DNA of 64,000 nucleotides, from the NCBI RefSeq assembly GCF_001522545.3, contig NC_031769.1, positions 133,495,137 to 133,559,136 of the forward strand, given 5' to 3'. The notes under the pieces are model-generated. The model did not search any database. It was not told where the DNA came from and was given only the letters and a program-made list of their open reading frames with translations. The stretch comes from Parus major (Eukaryota > Chordata > Aves > Passeriformes > Paridae). Shown here piece after piece: positions 63,956-64,000 of the stretch (its first letter is position 1; every line of letters starts with the position of its first letter). The position numbers and the translations under genes are program-made.

Positions 63956-64000
63956 CCCTTCCCTTCCCTTCCCTTCCCTTCCCTTCCCTTCCCTTCCCTT
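63956..64000. repeat. (CCCTT)n pentanucleotide microsatellite, runs off window
   Basis: Nine uninterrupted CCCTT units reach the last base of the window, so the true length is unknown. The minus strand is the purine tract (AAGGG)n. Confidence 0.97.

Overview
The window looks like nuclear DNA of a bird, most likely a passerine. It is AT-rich and poor in CpG, with long introns and few repeats. Two retroposons point to the lineage: a tRNA-Ile-derived SINE with a CR1-like tail (about 13298-13437), of the type known from songbirds as TguSINE1, and a 5'-truncated CR1 LINE on the minus strand (about 50474-50785). This assignment rests on pattern recognition, not a database search.

Positions 1 to about 25545 hold one gene on the plus strand, EMC2 (formerly TTC35), a cytosolic TPR subunit of the ER membrane protein complex. 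Eight coding exons can be read (555-628, 3413-3470, 14241-14326, 14494-14553, 17014-17095, 18240-18350, 19235-19339 and 25137-25223). All junctions are GT-AG, the phases are consistent, and there is no frameshift or internal stop. Together they encode 220 residues, which by recalled alignment to the human protein are residues 78-297. The first 77 codons and the promoter lie upstream of the window. The seven complete introns are 2784, 10770, 167, 2460, 1144, 884 and 5797 bp long.

From about 25.5 kb to 64 kb I find no credible protein-coding exon. The many open frames there are short, lack recognisable domains, and mostly come from GC-rich or A/C-only tracts. This desert holds the CR1 copy, a decayed fragment that resembles the C-terminal end of an L1-clade LINE ORF2 (about 54466-54870, minus), a 219-bp A/C-only low-complexity tract with a G-quadruplex-capable opposite strand (28811-29029), a near-perfect 21-bp-arm hairpin just upstream of it (28694-28745), a cluster of overlapping palindromes (60240-60301), a CpG-rich block (about 49520-49815), and a CCCTT microsatellite that runs off the end of the window.

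I did not find an undescribed multi-gene system. The items most worth checking are the L1-like relic, the 28.7-kb hairpin next to the A/C tract, and the palindrome cluster at 60.2 kb.
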